From an uncultured Clostridia bacterium (lineage in GTDB: Bacteria; Bacillota; Clostridia; Lachnospirales; CAG-274): DNA of 43,183 nt. The notes under the pieces were generated by a model. That model did no database searches. It had not been told where the DNA came from and saw nothing but the letters and a program-made list of their open reading frames with translations. The translations under genes were made by a program, and so were the position numbers. Every line of letters begins with the position of its first letter. The stretch's first letter is position 1. The stretch is taken from NCBI GenBank assembly GCA_944376805.1, contig CALWDX010000036.1, positions 1 through 43,183 on the forward strand, given 5' to 3'. Of this stretch, positions 7,195-15,597 are shown piece after piece.

Positions 7195-8226
7195 TTAACC
7201 TTTAGAAATAATTCTAGCAATAGGTATAACTTTATCATCAATAAAAGTACCTTTTTCAATATCAGTAACTAAAGACCAGTTTGCACCATTAGCAAGTTCT
7301 AAATCAGTAGGAGATAAACTATCTTGTTGTTGTTTAGTATAAGAAATACCAAAAGGAGCAAAACATTTTCTAGTTCTAGCATATAAAGTATCTTGACCAC
7401 CATTAGTTTTAGGGTCACGATTAATTTCATAAGGAACTTTAGTACCAATATCTTCAAAATCAATAGCACCTTTACCTAATATGTAAGTAGTATATAATTT
7501 TCCATCACTATCTTCAACAGGCATACTATCATCAATTAAAACAACTTTACCATTTAAAGTAGCAAGACCTAAATCTCTTTGAATACCATTTTGGTCAGTA
7601 TATTTTAAATAGTTAAGTAAATTTAAATTTTCTAAATTAGTAGCAACAACACTATGCATAATAACAATAGAAAATTTTGTTTTATTGTCGCCACAAGCTT
7701 TTTGAATAGCAGTATTTAAAGTAGTAACATCTATATTAGGATTATCAAGACTTGAAATATCAAGGGTATGATTAGTTACAAAGTCAGCATTTTTACCACT
7801 AGACATAGAAAAAATACCTTTTAAAATAGCAAGTAAAGTTTTTTGGTCAATATCGTCAAAATAGTCATTAACTTGTTTAGCTACATTTGACATAAAACCA
7901 ACACCACCAGTAATATCTTCAGAAAAATCATCTTCAAGCCAAGCATTAGCCCTACCTACAACAACAACTCCACGTTCAAAAGTTTTTGTAGCATTAGGTA
8001 CAATGTCAGTTTTACCATCATAGTTAATAGCATCACCACCAATTCTACCATACATAGGTAAGATAGCATAACCTGTACCACCTTGAGAAGAAAAAGCTTT
8101 TCTAATTTCAGCATTAGGCTTAAGAACAGCAGATTTAACTAATTCATTTTTTTTAGCATTAGGTAAAGTTTCAATATATTTACCAAAAGCTACTTGATTA
8201 AAACTTTTATGATTAAATTGTCCCAT
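7195..8226 (-). CDS. xkdG: Major capsid protein
   Basis: 343 aa, the expected size for a major capsid protein following a scaffold gene. The N-terminus is helical (GQFNHKSFNQVAFGKYIE). Then comes LPMYGRIGGDAINYDGKTDI, a typical early strand region, and a WLEDDFSEDITGG segment. The C-terminal half ends in CFAPFGISYTK and related strands typical of HK97-fold coat proteins of this group. It has an ATG with an AGGAGG SD. With terminase and portal present, the element can in principle build a DNA-filled head. Confidence 0.88.
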   Translation of the reverse strand: MGQFNHKSFNQVAFGKYIETLPNAKKNELVKSAVLKPNAEIRKAFSSQGGTGYAILPMYGRIGGDAINYDGKTDIVPNATKTFERGVVVVGRANAWLEDDFSEDITGGVGFMSNVAKQVNDYFDDIDQKTLLAILKGIFSMSSGKNADFVTNHTLDISSLDNPNIDVTTLNTAIQKACGDNKTKFSIVIMHSVVATNLENLNLLNYLKYTDQNGIQRDLGLATLNGKVVLIDDSMPVEDSDGKLYTTYILGKGAIDFEDIGTKVPYEINRDPKTNGGQDTLYARTRKCFAPFGISYTKQQQDSLSPTDLELANGANWSLVTDIEKGTFIDDKVIPIARIISKG

Positions 8227-8236
8227 ATATTACCTC

Positions 8237-8665
8237 CTAAAAAATACCTTTTTCATAATAATTACAAAGTTCTTCATAACTTAACTGTCTATTAACTATA
8301 TTATTAGAATTAGCTTCTAAAGGTTTAAGCCCAGTTATTTTATTAGATAATTCTTCATCAAATAAAAACTTTGTTTCTTCATTGTTTTTAAGTTCATCTA
8401 TCATAGTTTTAATAAGCTTTTCATCTATATTATTTTTATCTAATTTAGTAAAATCTATTAAAGCAATAGTTGCTTTAATATTTTTAGCTTTAGCTATAAA
8501 AAGTTGTCTTTCAACAGCCATTTTAAGTTGTAAATCTAAAACTTTATCTTCAACTTCTTTAGTTTTTAATTTAATTTGTTCTAAAATATATTTTTCTATT
8601 TTATTAAAAATTTCTTTAGCTTTAGTTTCTTCAATACCTAAATTAATTAATTGTTTAATGTCCAT
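8237..8665 (-). CDS. Capsid scaffolding protein (GP20 type)
   Basis: 142 aa, highly charged and helical, with a segment IAKAKNIKATIALIDFTKLDKNNID that matches the 'A-K-N-x-K-A-x-x-A-L-L-D' core of phage GP20-type scaffold proteins. It lies directly upstream of the major capsid gene, the usual place for a scaffold. The start is an ATG with an AAAGGAGG SD. A G-rich stretch (8692-8713) sits in the leader between it and the portal gene. Coiled-coil character is strong in the first 60 residues. Confidence 0.85.
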   Translation of the reverse strand: MDIKQLINLGIEETKAKEIFNKIEKYILEQIKLKTKEVEDKVLDLQLKMAVERQLFIAKAKNIKATIALIDFTKLDKNNIDEKLIKTMIDELKNNEETKFLFDEELSNKITGLKPLEANSNNIVNRQLSYEELCNYYEKGIF

Positions 8666-8691
8666 AAAAGACCTCCTTTTTTTAATTTATC

Positions 8692-8713
8692 CCACCCACC
8701 AACAACCCAACCT
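8692..8713 (-). other. G-rich, potential quadruplex motif in the portal-scaffold spacer
   Basis: On the transcribed (minus) strand this 22-base stretch reads as five G-runs (GG, GGG, GG, GGG, GGG) separated by 1-4 bases. It stands out in a genome that is mostly A and T. It lies between the portal stop and the scaffold SD, so it would be in mRNA. A two-tier quadruplex is possible in RNA; this is inference from pattern only. Confidence 0.5.
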
Positions 8714-8728
8714 TTAAAATTACAAAAT

Positions 8729-10120
8729 TTATATTTTGTTTAATTCTTTTTTTAGATTGGACACCCAAGGGTGTCTACTTATAATAGTTTCTTTAGATAT
8801 AATTCCAATAGATTTCACACAATTGTTAATAGCTTCAGTTTCATTAATTAAAATATCTTTATTAAAAATAACATCTATATTAATATTGTTAAAATCCTTT
8901 TTATATATATAACTAAAATATTTTTTAATAAAGTAAAATAATGTTTCAAAAGATGCTTGAAATTCATTTTCCATAAGATTAGAATCAAGGTCAATATCAG
9001 CATAAACACTTTGAATATTCATTTGATTAGGATTTTGACCCATTTTTTCATCTTTACAATCATAACCACGAGCATTTTCGATTATAGCTTTTTTAAGAGC
9101 TTTTGCAAGAAGTTCATAATTGTTACTATCAATATTAATTTTAAGAGTTTCAACACCTCCATCATTACCATCAATAGTTTTAACTTTAACAACACCATAT
9201 TCAGATAAATTTTTTCTAAATTCACCTAAATTTGTACCATCATAATTTTTAAGAATAAGAATAGTATTTCTGGCATCTTCTTGCATATTGTTCATAAAAT
9301 CACTTCTAATAGTATTTAAGGAATCTTGTAAAGTTTTTACTCTATTTATTAAAGGGATTTCTTTAGAATTAAATTTAAAAGATATCACAGGGATTTTACC
9401 CCAAGATAAAGGAAATTTATAAGAATTATACATATAAGGTTTAAACCCTTTAGAATTATCTAAAATTAAGTTTTGATTATCAAGTATATAATATTGTATA
9501 CCACTTTTAGTATATAATTCAACTTGAGTTATAATATTTTTATTATTATTTAATTCATAGTTTTCTATATTATAAATACGAATTAAATATTCTAAAATAG
9601 TGTGCTCTTCATCAAGCCATATAGGTAATATTTCATAAGGCTTAAACCTTTTAAAATCTATATTACCATTTTCATCAAAAAATATATAAAGCCAACTAAT
9701 ACCACAATTAATAGCATCTTCACCTATATTTTTAATGAGTCTATAAAAAGATTTATTAAAAATAGTTTCAATATTTGCCATAAATTTTTCATCATTACAA
9801 AAAATAGTCATAGGCTTTGATAATAAGTAACTGTTTTTTTGGTCAACAATTCTAGCATATTGATTATCAACAATTTTATTATTAGGTAAATTTTCAATTT
9901 CTTGTTTATTTCCATCTTCACCTATTATAGTACGTTTTCTTTTCAAAATCTTGTGATTACCTAAATAATATTGTTCACCTATTATCATATCATTGCGTTT
10001 TTTTGAGCTTAAAAACTCTAATATATTTTTTTGCAAAAATTCAATAAAAGCTTTTTCATTACCAAATTTATTTATAATTTTATTTACTTCATATGTTTCA
10101 AAATTAGGTTCAAGGTTCAT
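8729..10120 (-). CDS. Portal protein (SPP1 gp6 / XkdE class)
   Basis: About 463 aa using the ATG at 10120, which has an AAAGGAGG SD; an ATG at 10144 further upstream overlaps the SD and is less likely. Motifs include QYYLGNHKILKRKR near the N-terminus, a NNKIVDNQYARIVDQKNSYLLSKP-like segment (the 'NpiVdxKvxYllgkP' signature of this portal class) and SLNTIRSDFMNNMQEDA later. The family forms the dodecameric ring through which DNA is packaged. The gene directly follows terl and precedes the scaffold and capsid. Confidence 0.92.
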   Translation of the reverse strand: MNLEPNFETYEVNKIINKFGNEKAFIEFLQKNILEFLSSKKRNDMIIGEQYYLGNHKILKRKRTIIGEDGNKQEIENLPNNKIVDNQYARIVDQKNSYLLSKPMTIFCNDEKFMANIETIFNKSFYRLIKNIGEDAINCGISWLYIFFDENGNIDFKRFKPYEILPIWLDEEHTILEYLIRIYNIENYELNNNKNIITQVELYTKSGIQYYILDNQNLILDNSKGFKPYMYNSYKFPLSWGKIPVISFKFNSKEIPLINRVKTLQDSLNTIRSDFMNNMQEDARNTILILKNYDGTNLGEFRKNLSEYGVVKVKTIDGNDGGVETLKINIDSNNYELLAKALKKAIIENARGYDCKDEKMGQNPNQMNIQSVYADIDLDSNLMENEFQASFETLFYFIKKYFSYIYKKDFNNINIDVIFNKDILINETEAINNCVKSIGIISKETIISRHPWVSNLKKELNKI

Positions 10121-10140
10121 AAAAACCTCCTTTTTAATTT

Positions 10141-11388
10141 TCATTTAAAACTAAATCTGTCACCATCATTTATAGATTGTATAGCATAACGCATAGCATC
10201 TAAGAGATGGTTATAGTTATCTATAGGCTTATTTGTAAGTTTACCAATTTCATTTTTACTCCAAGTATAATTACATATTTCATTTAAAAAATTTTTACAT
10301 TTAGGATTTATAATTATTTTAAAATCTTGTATAAATTGAATACCATTATTTAAACTATCTTTTCCTTTTTTAGCAGGTCTTATTTTATTTATACCTAATT
10401 CTTTAAGTTCTGCAATACTTTTAGGTTCTGCTGAATCAGCTATAATAACTTCATTATTATAACCCAATTTTAAAATCTCCTCATATATTTTAAAATTAGT
10501 TAAAGCCTTTTTATATAATTCATCAAAAACATAAATTTCTTTATTAGTTAAATCAACTAACCCACAAAATAAAGCAGTAGGGTCATTAGTATAACCAAAA
10601 TCAAGACCAAAAATAGAAACTATATGTTGTTTATTTTTTATATCATTTATATTAAAATTCATTTCATAAAAATTTTCATATACAAGACCTTCAGTAACTC
10701 CCCAATTTCCAAGACCAGCAACTTGATAACGTCTAGGATTATTTTTTTTCATATCTTCAAACATTTTTTTGTCAGAATTATCAAGCCATTCATTAATCAT
10801 ATAATTAGTAGTAATAGCCAATATATCTTCATCTTTTTTATCAAAAAACCTCTTTTTAATCCAATGTTTTTCATTCCAAGGGTTAAATGTTAGCGTAATT
10901 TGTTTAAATAGCTCTTTAGATACTTTTCCTCTAATGCTTTCTTGTAAAATGTCAAAATCTTCCTCGTTATCTATTTCATAAGCTTCTTCTATCCATAGCC
11001 AACATAAAACCCCTTTTTCAGTTGTAATAGATGTTATTTTTAAAGGGTCATCAAGACCTCTAAAGTAGATTTTTTGATTTGTTGGTAAATATACAATTTC
11101 AAGAGGTGATAATTTGCACTCCCAATATTTAGATACACCTAGTATATTTATTGCCCAAGTAAGTTCAGCAAAACAACTATCTTTAAGAGTTTTAAAAGTT
11201 TTTCTAACTACTAAAAGATTAGCATCAGGATATTGCATCATTCTAACAATAAAATTTAAAGCAGTAGTTTTAGACTTTTTACTAGCTCTAGAACCTTTAC
11301 AAATCCTAAATCTGCCTTTAAAATGCCAATAATCTTTATAACCTTTTCCTATTAAATTAGGTAAATATATTTTATTTTGTGTACTCAT
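10141..11388 (-). CDS. xtmB: Terminase large subunit (PBSX family)
   Basis: 415 aa, the usual length for PBSX-type TerL. The N-terminal ATPase has a Walker A-like GSRASKKSK at residues 32-40 and a Walker B LCWLWIEEAYE near 130. The C-terminal nuclease has GLDFGYTNDPTALF near 243 and VIIADSAEP later, which supply metal-binding aspartates. It drives DNA packaging and cleaves concatemers or host DNA. Its ATG overlaps the stop of TerS (ATGA), a common coupling. Confidence 0.95.
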   Translation of the reverse strand: MSTQNKIYLPNLIGKGYKDYWHFKGRFRICKGSRASKKSKTTALNFIVRMMQYPDANLLVVRKTFKTLKDSCFAELTWAINILGVSKYWECKLSPLEIVYLPTNQKIYFRGLDDPLKITSITTEKGVLCWLWIEEAYEIDNEEDFDILQESIRGKVSKELFKQITLTFNPWNEKHWIKKRFFDKKDEDILAITTNYMINEWLDNSDKKMFEDMKKNNPRRYQVAGLGNWGVTEGLVYENFYEMNFNINDIKNKQHIVSIFGLDFGYTNDPTALFCGLVDLTNKEIYVFDELYKKALTNFKIYEEILKLGYNNEVIIADSAEPKSIAELKELGINKIRPAKKGKDSLNNGIQFIQDFKIIINPKCKNFLNEICNYTWSKNEIGKLTNKPIDNYNHLLDAMRYAIQSINDGDRFSFK

Positions 11389-11759
11389 TCTTCAATTAAA
11401 TCATTACCTAAAATAAATATTTTATTTTCTTTATCATTATTGTCTTGTTTTGGAGAAAATATAGAATAAACTTTTCCAAGTAATTCAGCAGCTTTTAAGC
11501 GTTCTTTTATAGATATACTTTGTAAAGATTTTTTATTTTCATATTCTTCACCACGCATTATTCTAGTAAGACATTCTATAACCTCATCAGATTTAGCAAT
11601 TTTTATATTTTTTTTATTTTCTTCAATATATTTTTTTATTTCTGGATTTTGTAATAATTTTTCTCCAGTTTTTTCTTTATAACCAGATTTTTCAGTAGCA
11701 ATTTTAAGATTATCTGTTTCTACATAATATTTACAAAATAATAATTGTTTTTTATTCAA
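11385..11759 (-). CDS. xtmA: Terminase small subunit
   Basis: 124 aa with the typical TerS opening MNKKQLLFCKYYVET followed by NLKIATEKSGYKEKTGEKLLQNPEIKKYI, an HTH-like DNA-binding region. The start is a TTG at 11759, seven bases after GGAGG. The C-terminus (KERLKAAELLGKVYSIF) is the usual oligomerisation part. It selects DNA for packaging together with TerL. The overlap with TerL indicates one operon. Confidence 0.92.
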   Translation of the reverse strand: MNKKQLLFCKYYVETDNLKIATEKSGYKEKTGEKLLQNPEIKKYIEENKKNIKIAKSDEVIECLTRIMRGEEYENKKSLQSISIKERLKAAELLGKVYSIFSPKQDNNDKENKIFILGNDLIEE

Positions 11760-11862
11760 ATATACACCTCCAACTTACTATTTATAAGAAATAATAATTT
11801 TAAAGGTTAATATTATTATAAATAAAAATAACAACTAATTAATGCAAAAAAACTGTAATAAA

Positions 11863-12255
11863 CTAAATTTCTTTTAATATTTTATTTATTACTAAATTTT
11901 TTATATTAAAACATTGCCTAAGACTCATATGTACTTTTAAAGCAACCATTTGCCAACTATTTTTATAAATATATCTAGAAAAAATAACATCTTTTTGATG
12001 TTGTTCTAAACTATTTATAACATCATCAACAAATTTATATTCATACATAACTTTTTTTAATTTTAAAAATTTTTCATTTATAATTTTATTATAAATGTTT
12101 ACAATATCCTCTTTATTTTTTATTTGTATACTATTTAAAATATCATTATCTTTTTTTATTCTATTAATTTCGACTTGTAAATTTTCCATATCTAAAATAC
12201 CTTGAGCCCAATTTCTTAAATATTGTTCACCTTTTTTTCTCTTCTCTTTATCCAT
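11863..12255 (-). CDS. ArpU/Pcf-like sigma-factor-like late regulator
   Basis: 130 aa, acidic-basic and helical in the first 85 residues. The C-terminal part (LEQHQKDVIFSRYIYKNSWQMVALKVHMSLRQC) resembles sigma-70 region 4, with an HTH at about residues 85-125. Phage ArpU and PBSX Pcf proteins have this size and occur just upstream of terminase genes. In PBSX, Pcf is a sigma-like factor for late genes. By analogy it should activate the structural genes. I cannot point to its target promoter. The 100-base gap downstream to TerS has no obvious coding. Confidence 0.7.
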   Translation of the reverse strand: MDKEKRKKGEQYLRNWAQGILDMENLQVEINRIKKDNDILNSIQIKNKEDIVNIYNKIINEKFLKLKKVMYEYKFVDDVINSLEQHQKDVIFSRYIYKNSWQMVALKVHMSLRQCFNIKNLVINKILKEI

Positions 12256-12276
12256 AATAACCCTTTCTATTTTATA

Positions 12277-12465
12277 TTATCCTAAAAAAATATCATCCAT
12301 TTCAATATTATAAATTTCACTTAAAACTTTTAAGGGAGCATAACCAACTGAAGTTTTACCTTTTTCCCAGTTAATTATGGTATGTTTACTAACTTTAATA
12401 ATATCTGCCACTTCTTGTTGTGTCAAGTTAGCATTAACCCTCGCAGCCTTTAAAGATATTTTCAT
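12277..12465 (-). CDS. Xre-family HTH regulator
   Basis: 62 aa forming almost only a Cro/C1-type HTH: LTQQEVADIIKVSKHTIINWE is the helix-turn-helix (residues 14-34). An ATG follows an AAAGGAG SD. It is the first gene of the phage cluster and its promoter is surrounded by repeated half-sites (12485-12528), which suggests that this or another repressor controls the whole cluster. It is shorter than classical PBSX Xre (about 113 aa), so it may be an activator/Cro-type protein rather than the lysogenic repressor. Confidence 0.85.
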   Translation of the reverse strand: MKISLKAARVNANLTQQEVADIIKVSKHTIINWEKGKTSVGYAPLKVLSEIYNIEMDDIFLG

Positions 12466-12484
12466 ATTAAATCACTCCTTTCAA

Positions 12485-12528
12485 AAAAAGTATAGTCTAC
12501 TTTTTGTCGACTGTCAATACTTTTTGTC
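12485..12528 (-). promoter_or_regulatory. Consensus sigma-A promoter with three operator half-sites for the phage cluster
   Basis: On the minus strand there is TTGACA (12512-12517), a 17-base spacer, and TATACT (12489-12494). Two direct copies of GACAAAAAGTA occur at 12518-12528 and 12498-12508, 20 bp (two helical turns) apart. An inverted half-site (12485-12492) completes a palindrome with the second copy. The half-sites flank and overlap the -35/-10 region, the classical arrangement for repressor control. It reads into the HTH gene and presumably the whole cluster. Confidence 0.75.
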
Positions 12529-12744
12529 ATTTTTTTTTTTGAATTTAATTGAATTTTTGTAACTTTTAGTATATAATATTACTTGTAGTAAAAATTTTTA
12601 AATTACATTATTCTACATTTTTCGTATTTTTAAAATAATTATTATTTATATACAAGTATATTTAAAATTAAATAATATAATAGTTTTATAAAGTATTATT
12701 AGATAAAAAGTTTAAATAATTGTTTAAAATAAAATAAATACAAA

Positions 12745-12774
12745 AACATATTTTCAACTTTAAATTCATATATT
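12745..12774 (+). promoter_or_regulatory. Sigma-E-like sporulation promoter for spoIVA
   Basis: AACATATT (12745-12752), a 14-base spacer, then CATATATT (12767-12774). This matches the known sigma-E pattern (-35 ATATT-type, -10 CATAnAnT-type, 14-15 spacing). It sits about 35 bases upstream of the spoIVA start. SpoIVA is a mother-cell gene under sigma-E in B. subtilis. AT richness raises the chance of an accidental match. The rest of 12531-12744 shows nothing I can support. Confidence 0.5.
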
Positions 12775-12807
12775 AAAATGTATTAAAAATGGTTTAAGGA
12801 GGTAAAT

Positions 12808-14286
12808 ATGGAACAATTTAATATTTATAAAGATATATCAGAAAGAACAAATGGTGATATATATATAGGTGTTGTTGGACCAGTTAGGACAGGTAAATCT
12901 ACATTCATAAAAAGATTTATGGACTTATTAGTAATACCTAATATAGATGATGAATACAACAAAGAAAGAACAAAAGATGAATTGCCTCAAAGTTCAGCAG
13001 GTAAAACAATTATGACAACAGAACCTAAATTTATACCAAATAATGCAGTAACTATAAATATAGATGATAATGCAAGTTTTAATGTAAGAATGATAGATTG
13101 TGTAGGTTATATAGTACCAGGTGCAACTGGATATATGGACGAGAACCAACCAAGAATGGTATCAACACCATGGTTTAATGATAAAATACCATTTGAAGAG
13201 GCAGCAGAAATAGGAACAAAAAAAGTAATAACAGACCACTCAACAATAGGAATAGTAGTAACAACAGATGGAAGTATAACAGATATAGAAAGAGAAAATT
13301 ATATAATAGCAGAAGAAAAAGTTGTTAAGGAACTAAAATCATTATCAAAACCATTTGTTATATTATTAAATACATCAAAACCATATTCACAAGCAACAGA
13401 TATATTAAAACAAGAATTAACAGAAAAATATGATGCACCTGTTATAGCAGTAAATATAGCACAATTAAAACAAGAAGATATAAACTCAATATTAGAAAAA
13501 GTTTTATATGAATTTCCAATAAAACAGTTAAATTTAAATTTACCAAAATGGATAGAAACATTAGATTTAAATCATTGGTTAAAACAAAGTATAATACAAG
13601 ATACAAAAAAATTATTAACAGATATTAATAAATTACATAATATAAAATCTATTACATCAATATTAGAAAATAATGAGTACATAAAAAAAGCATACATAGA
13701 TAAAATAGCACTAGGTGAAGGATTAGGACATATTGAAATAGGTTTAAATGATAATTTATTTTTTAAAGTATTAAGTGAAACAACAAATATGGATATAAAT
13801 AATGAATATGAGCTAATATCTACAATAAAACTTTTATCACAAGCAAAAAAAGAATATGATAAGGTAAAATATGCAATAGAAGAAGTAAAAACAAAAGGAT
13901 ATGGAATAGTTACACCAACATTAGATGAAATGATTTTAGAAAAACCAGAACTTATAAAACATGGTTCAAGATATGGAATAAAAATAAAAGCCACAGCTCC
14001 AAGTTTTCACCTTATAAAAGCAGATATACAAACAGAAGTAGCACCAATAGTAGGAAGTGAAGAACAGAGTAAAGAGTTATCACAATATTTATTAGAACAA
14101 TTTGAAAGTGAACAAGGTAAGATATGGGATTATAATATATTTGGTAAATCATTATCAGATTTAGTAAATGATGGACTTAATACAAAACTATATAGAATAC
14201 CAGAAGATACACAAGTAAAATTACAAGAAACATTACAAAAGATAATAAATGAAGGTAATGGAGGTTTAATTTGTATTCTACTATAA
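12808..14286 (+). CDS. spoIVA: Stage IV sporulation protein A (spore coat basement ATPase)
   Basis: 492 aa, the normal SpoIVA length. It begins MEQFNIYKDISERTNGDIYIG and has the Walker A GPVRTGKST at residues 24-32 and the DCVGY segment near 100. The C-terminus reads GNGGLICILL, typical of SpoIVA, where it is needed for membrane anchoring and coat assembly. It is a cytoskeletal ATPase that coats the forespore in the mother cell. An AAGGAGG SD precedes the ATG. It marks the host as an endospore former. It is convergent with proA and shares a terminator. Confidence 0.98.
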   Translation: MEQFNIYKDISERTNGDIYIGVVGPVRTGKSTFIKRFMDLLVIPNIDDEYNKERTKDELPQSSAGKTIMTTEPKFIPNNAVTINIDDNASFNVRMIDCVGYIVPGATGYMDENQPRMVSTPWFNDKIPFEEAAEIGTKKVITDHSTIGIVVTTDGSITDIERENYIIAEEKVVKELKSLSKPFVILLNTSKPYSQATDILKQELTEKYDAPVIAVNIAQLKQEDINSILEKVLYEFPIKQLNLNLPKWIETLDLNHWLKQSIIQDTKKLLTDINKLHNIKSITSILENNEYIKKAYIDKIALGEGLGHIEIGLNDNLFFKVLSETTNMDINNEYELISTIKLLSQAKKEYDKVKYAIEEVKTKGYGIVTPTLDEMILEKPELIKHGSRYGIKIKATAPSFHLIKADIQTEVAPIVGSEEQSKELSQYLLEQFESEQGKIWDYNIFGKSLSDLVNDGLNTKLYRIPEDTQVKLQETLQKIINEGNGGLICILL

Positions 14287-14321
14287 TTTGAAAAATAAAA
14301 TTGTTCTTTAATATTTTAATG

Positions 14322-14357
14322 AAATAAGAGAATAGCAATACTACTATTCTCTTATTT
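14322..14357. terminator. Bidirectional terminator between spoIVA and proA
   Basis: A perfect 14-bp inverted repeat (14322-14335 and 14344-14357) with an 8-base loop. A/T runs at the stem ends serve both directions. The right arm is inside the last codons and stop of proA. Confidence 0.75.
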
Positions 14358-15594
14358 GTCCATCTCCTAAAACAATATATTTGTAAGAAGTTATTTCTTT
14401 TATACCCATAGGGCCTCTAGCATGTAATTTTTGAGTGCTTATCCCTATTTCAGCACCAAGACCAAATTGTTCACCATCAGTAAATCTAGTAGAGGCGTTA
14501 ACATAAACAACTGCCGAATCTATTTCATCAACAAATTTATTATAATTAGAATAATTTTCAGTAATAATAGATTCAGAATGACCTGTTGAGTAAGTTTGTA
14601 TATGATTTATTGCCTCATCTATACTATCAACACATTTTATAGCTAAAATATAATCTAAAAATTCTTCTTTCCAATCATCTTCAGTAGCTAAAATTACCTT
14701 TTTATTTTGACAAATAGATAAAACTGTTTTATCACCTCTAATTTCAACATTATTGTTAAGTAATTTTTCAACTAGTTGAGGGAAAATATTACTAGCAATA
14801 TTTTTATGTATTAATAAAGTTTCTAAAGCATTACAAACAGAAGGACGCTGAACTTTAGCATTTAAAACAATATCAATAGCTTTTTCAATATTAGCAAATT
14901 CATCTATAAATATATGACAATTACCAACACCTGTTTCAATAACAGGTATAGTGCTATTTTCAATAACAGCATTAATAAGACTAGCACTACCTCTAGGAAT
15001 TAGTAAGTCAACATAATTATTCATTTTCATAAAATTAGTAGTAGTTTCACGATTAGTATCTTCTATAAGGGTAACTATATTTTCATTATATCCTAAATTT
15101 TTAATAGTTTTTCTAAATAAATCAACAATAGCTTTATTAGAATTTAAAGCCTCTTTTCCACCTTTTAAAATAACAGAACTAGAAGCTTTAAAACACATAG
15201 CAAAAGCATCAGAAGTTACATTAGGTCTAGCTTCATAAATAATTCCAATAACCCCCATAGGAACTCTTTTTTTACCAACTTTAAGCCCATTAGGAAGAAC
15301 TTTCATATCTATATACTCATCTAAAGGGTCATTTAAATTGGCTACTTGTAAAATACCATTAGCCATGGCTTTTATTCTTTTATCATCTAATAATAATCTA
15401 TCTATTAAACTTTCTTTTATATTATTTTCTCTAGCTTTTTGAATATCTAATTTATTAGCATTTATTATTGTATCTTTTTCATTTAAAAGTGTATTACTAC
15501 AAGCTATTAATATATTGTTTTTTTCACTAGATTTAAGTTTAACTAAATCTTTACTAGCAACTTTAGAATTTTTACAAATTTCAATAAAGTTCAT
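14344..15594 (-). CDS. proA: Gamma-glutamyl phosphate reductase
   Basis: 416 aa, the standard ProA length. It reduces glutamyl-5-phosphate to glutamate semialdehyde with NADPH, the second step of proline synthesis. Family marks are MGVIGIIYEARPNVTSDAFA, the catalytic cysteine in RPSVCNALETLLIH (about residue 255), and GLGAEIGISTQKLHARGPMG near the end. It starts 3 bases after the proB stop, so proBA is one operon. The last four codons form part of the shared terminator. Confidence 0.98.
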   Translation of the reverse strand: MNFIEICKNSKVASKDLVKLKSSEKNNILIACSNTLLNEKDTIINANKLDIQKARENNIKESLIDRLLLDDKRIKAMANGILQVANLNDPLDEYIDMKVLPNGLKVGKKRVPMGVIGIIYEARPNVTSDAFAMCFKASSSVILKGGKEALNSNKAIVDLFRKTIKNLGYNENIVTLIEDTNRETTTNFMKMNNYVDLLIPRGSASLINAVIENSTIPVIETGVGNCHIFIDEFANIEKAIDIVLNAKVQRPSVCNALETLLIHKNIASNIFPQLVEKLLNNNVEIRGDKTVLSICQNKKVILATEDDWKEEFLDYILAIKCVDSIDEAINHIQTYSTGHSESIITENYSNYNKFVDEIDSAVVYVNASTRFTDGEQFGLGAEIGISTQKLHARGPMGIKEITSYKYIVLGDGQIRE

Positions 15595-15597
15595 AAA

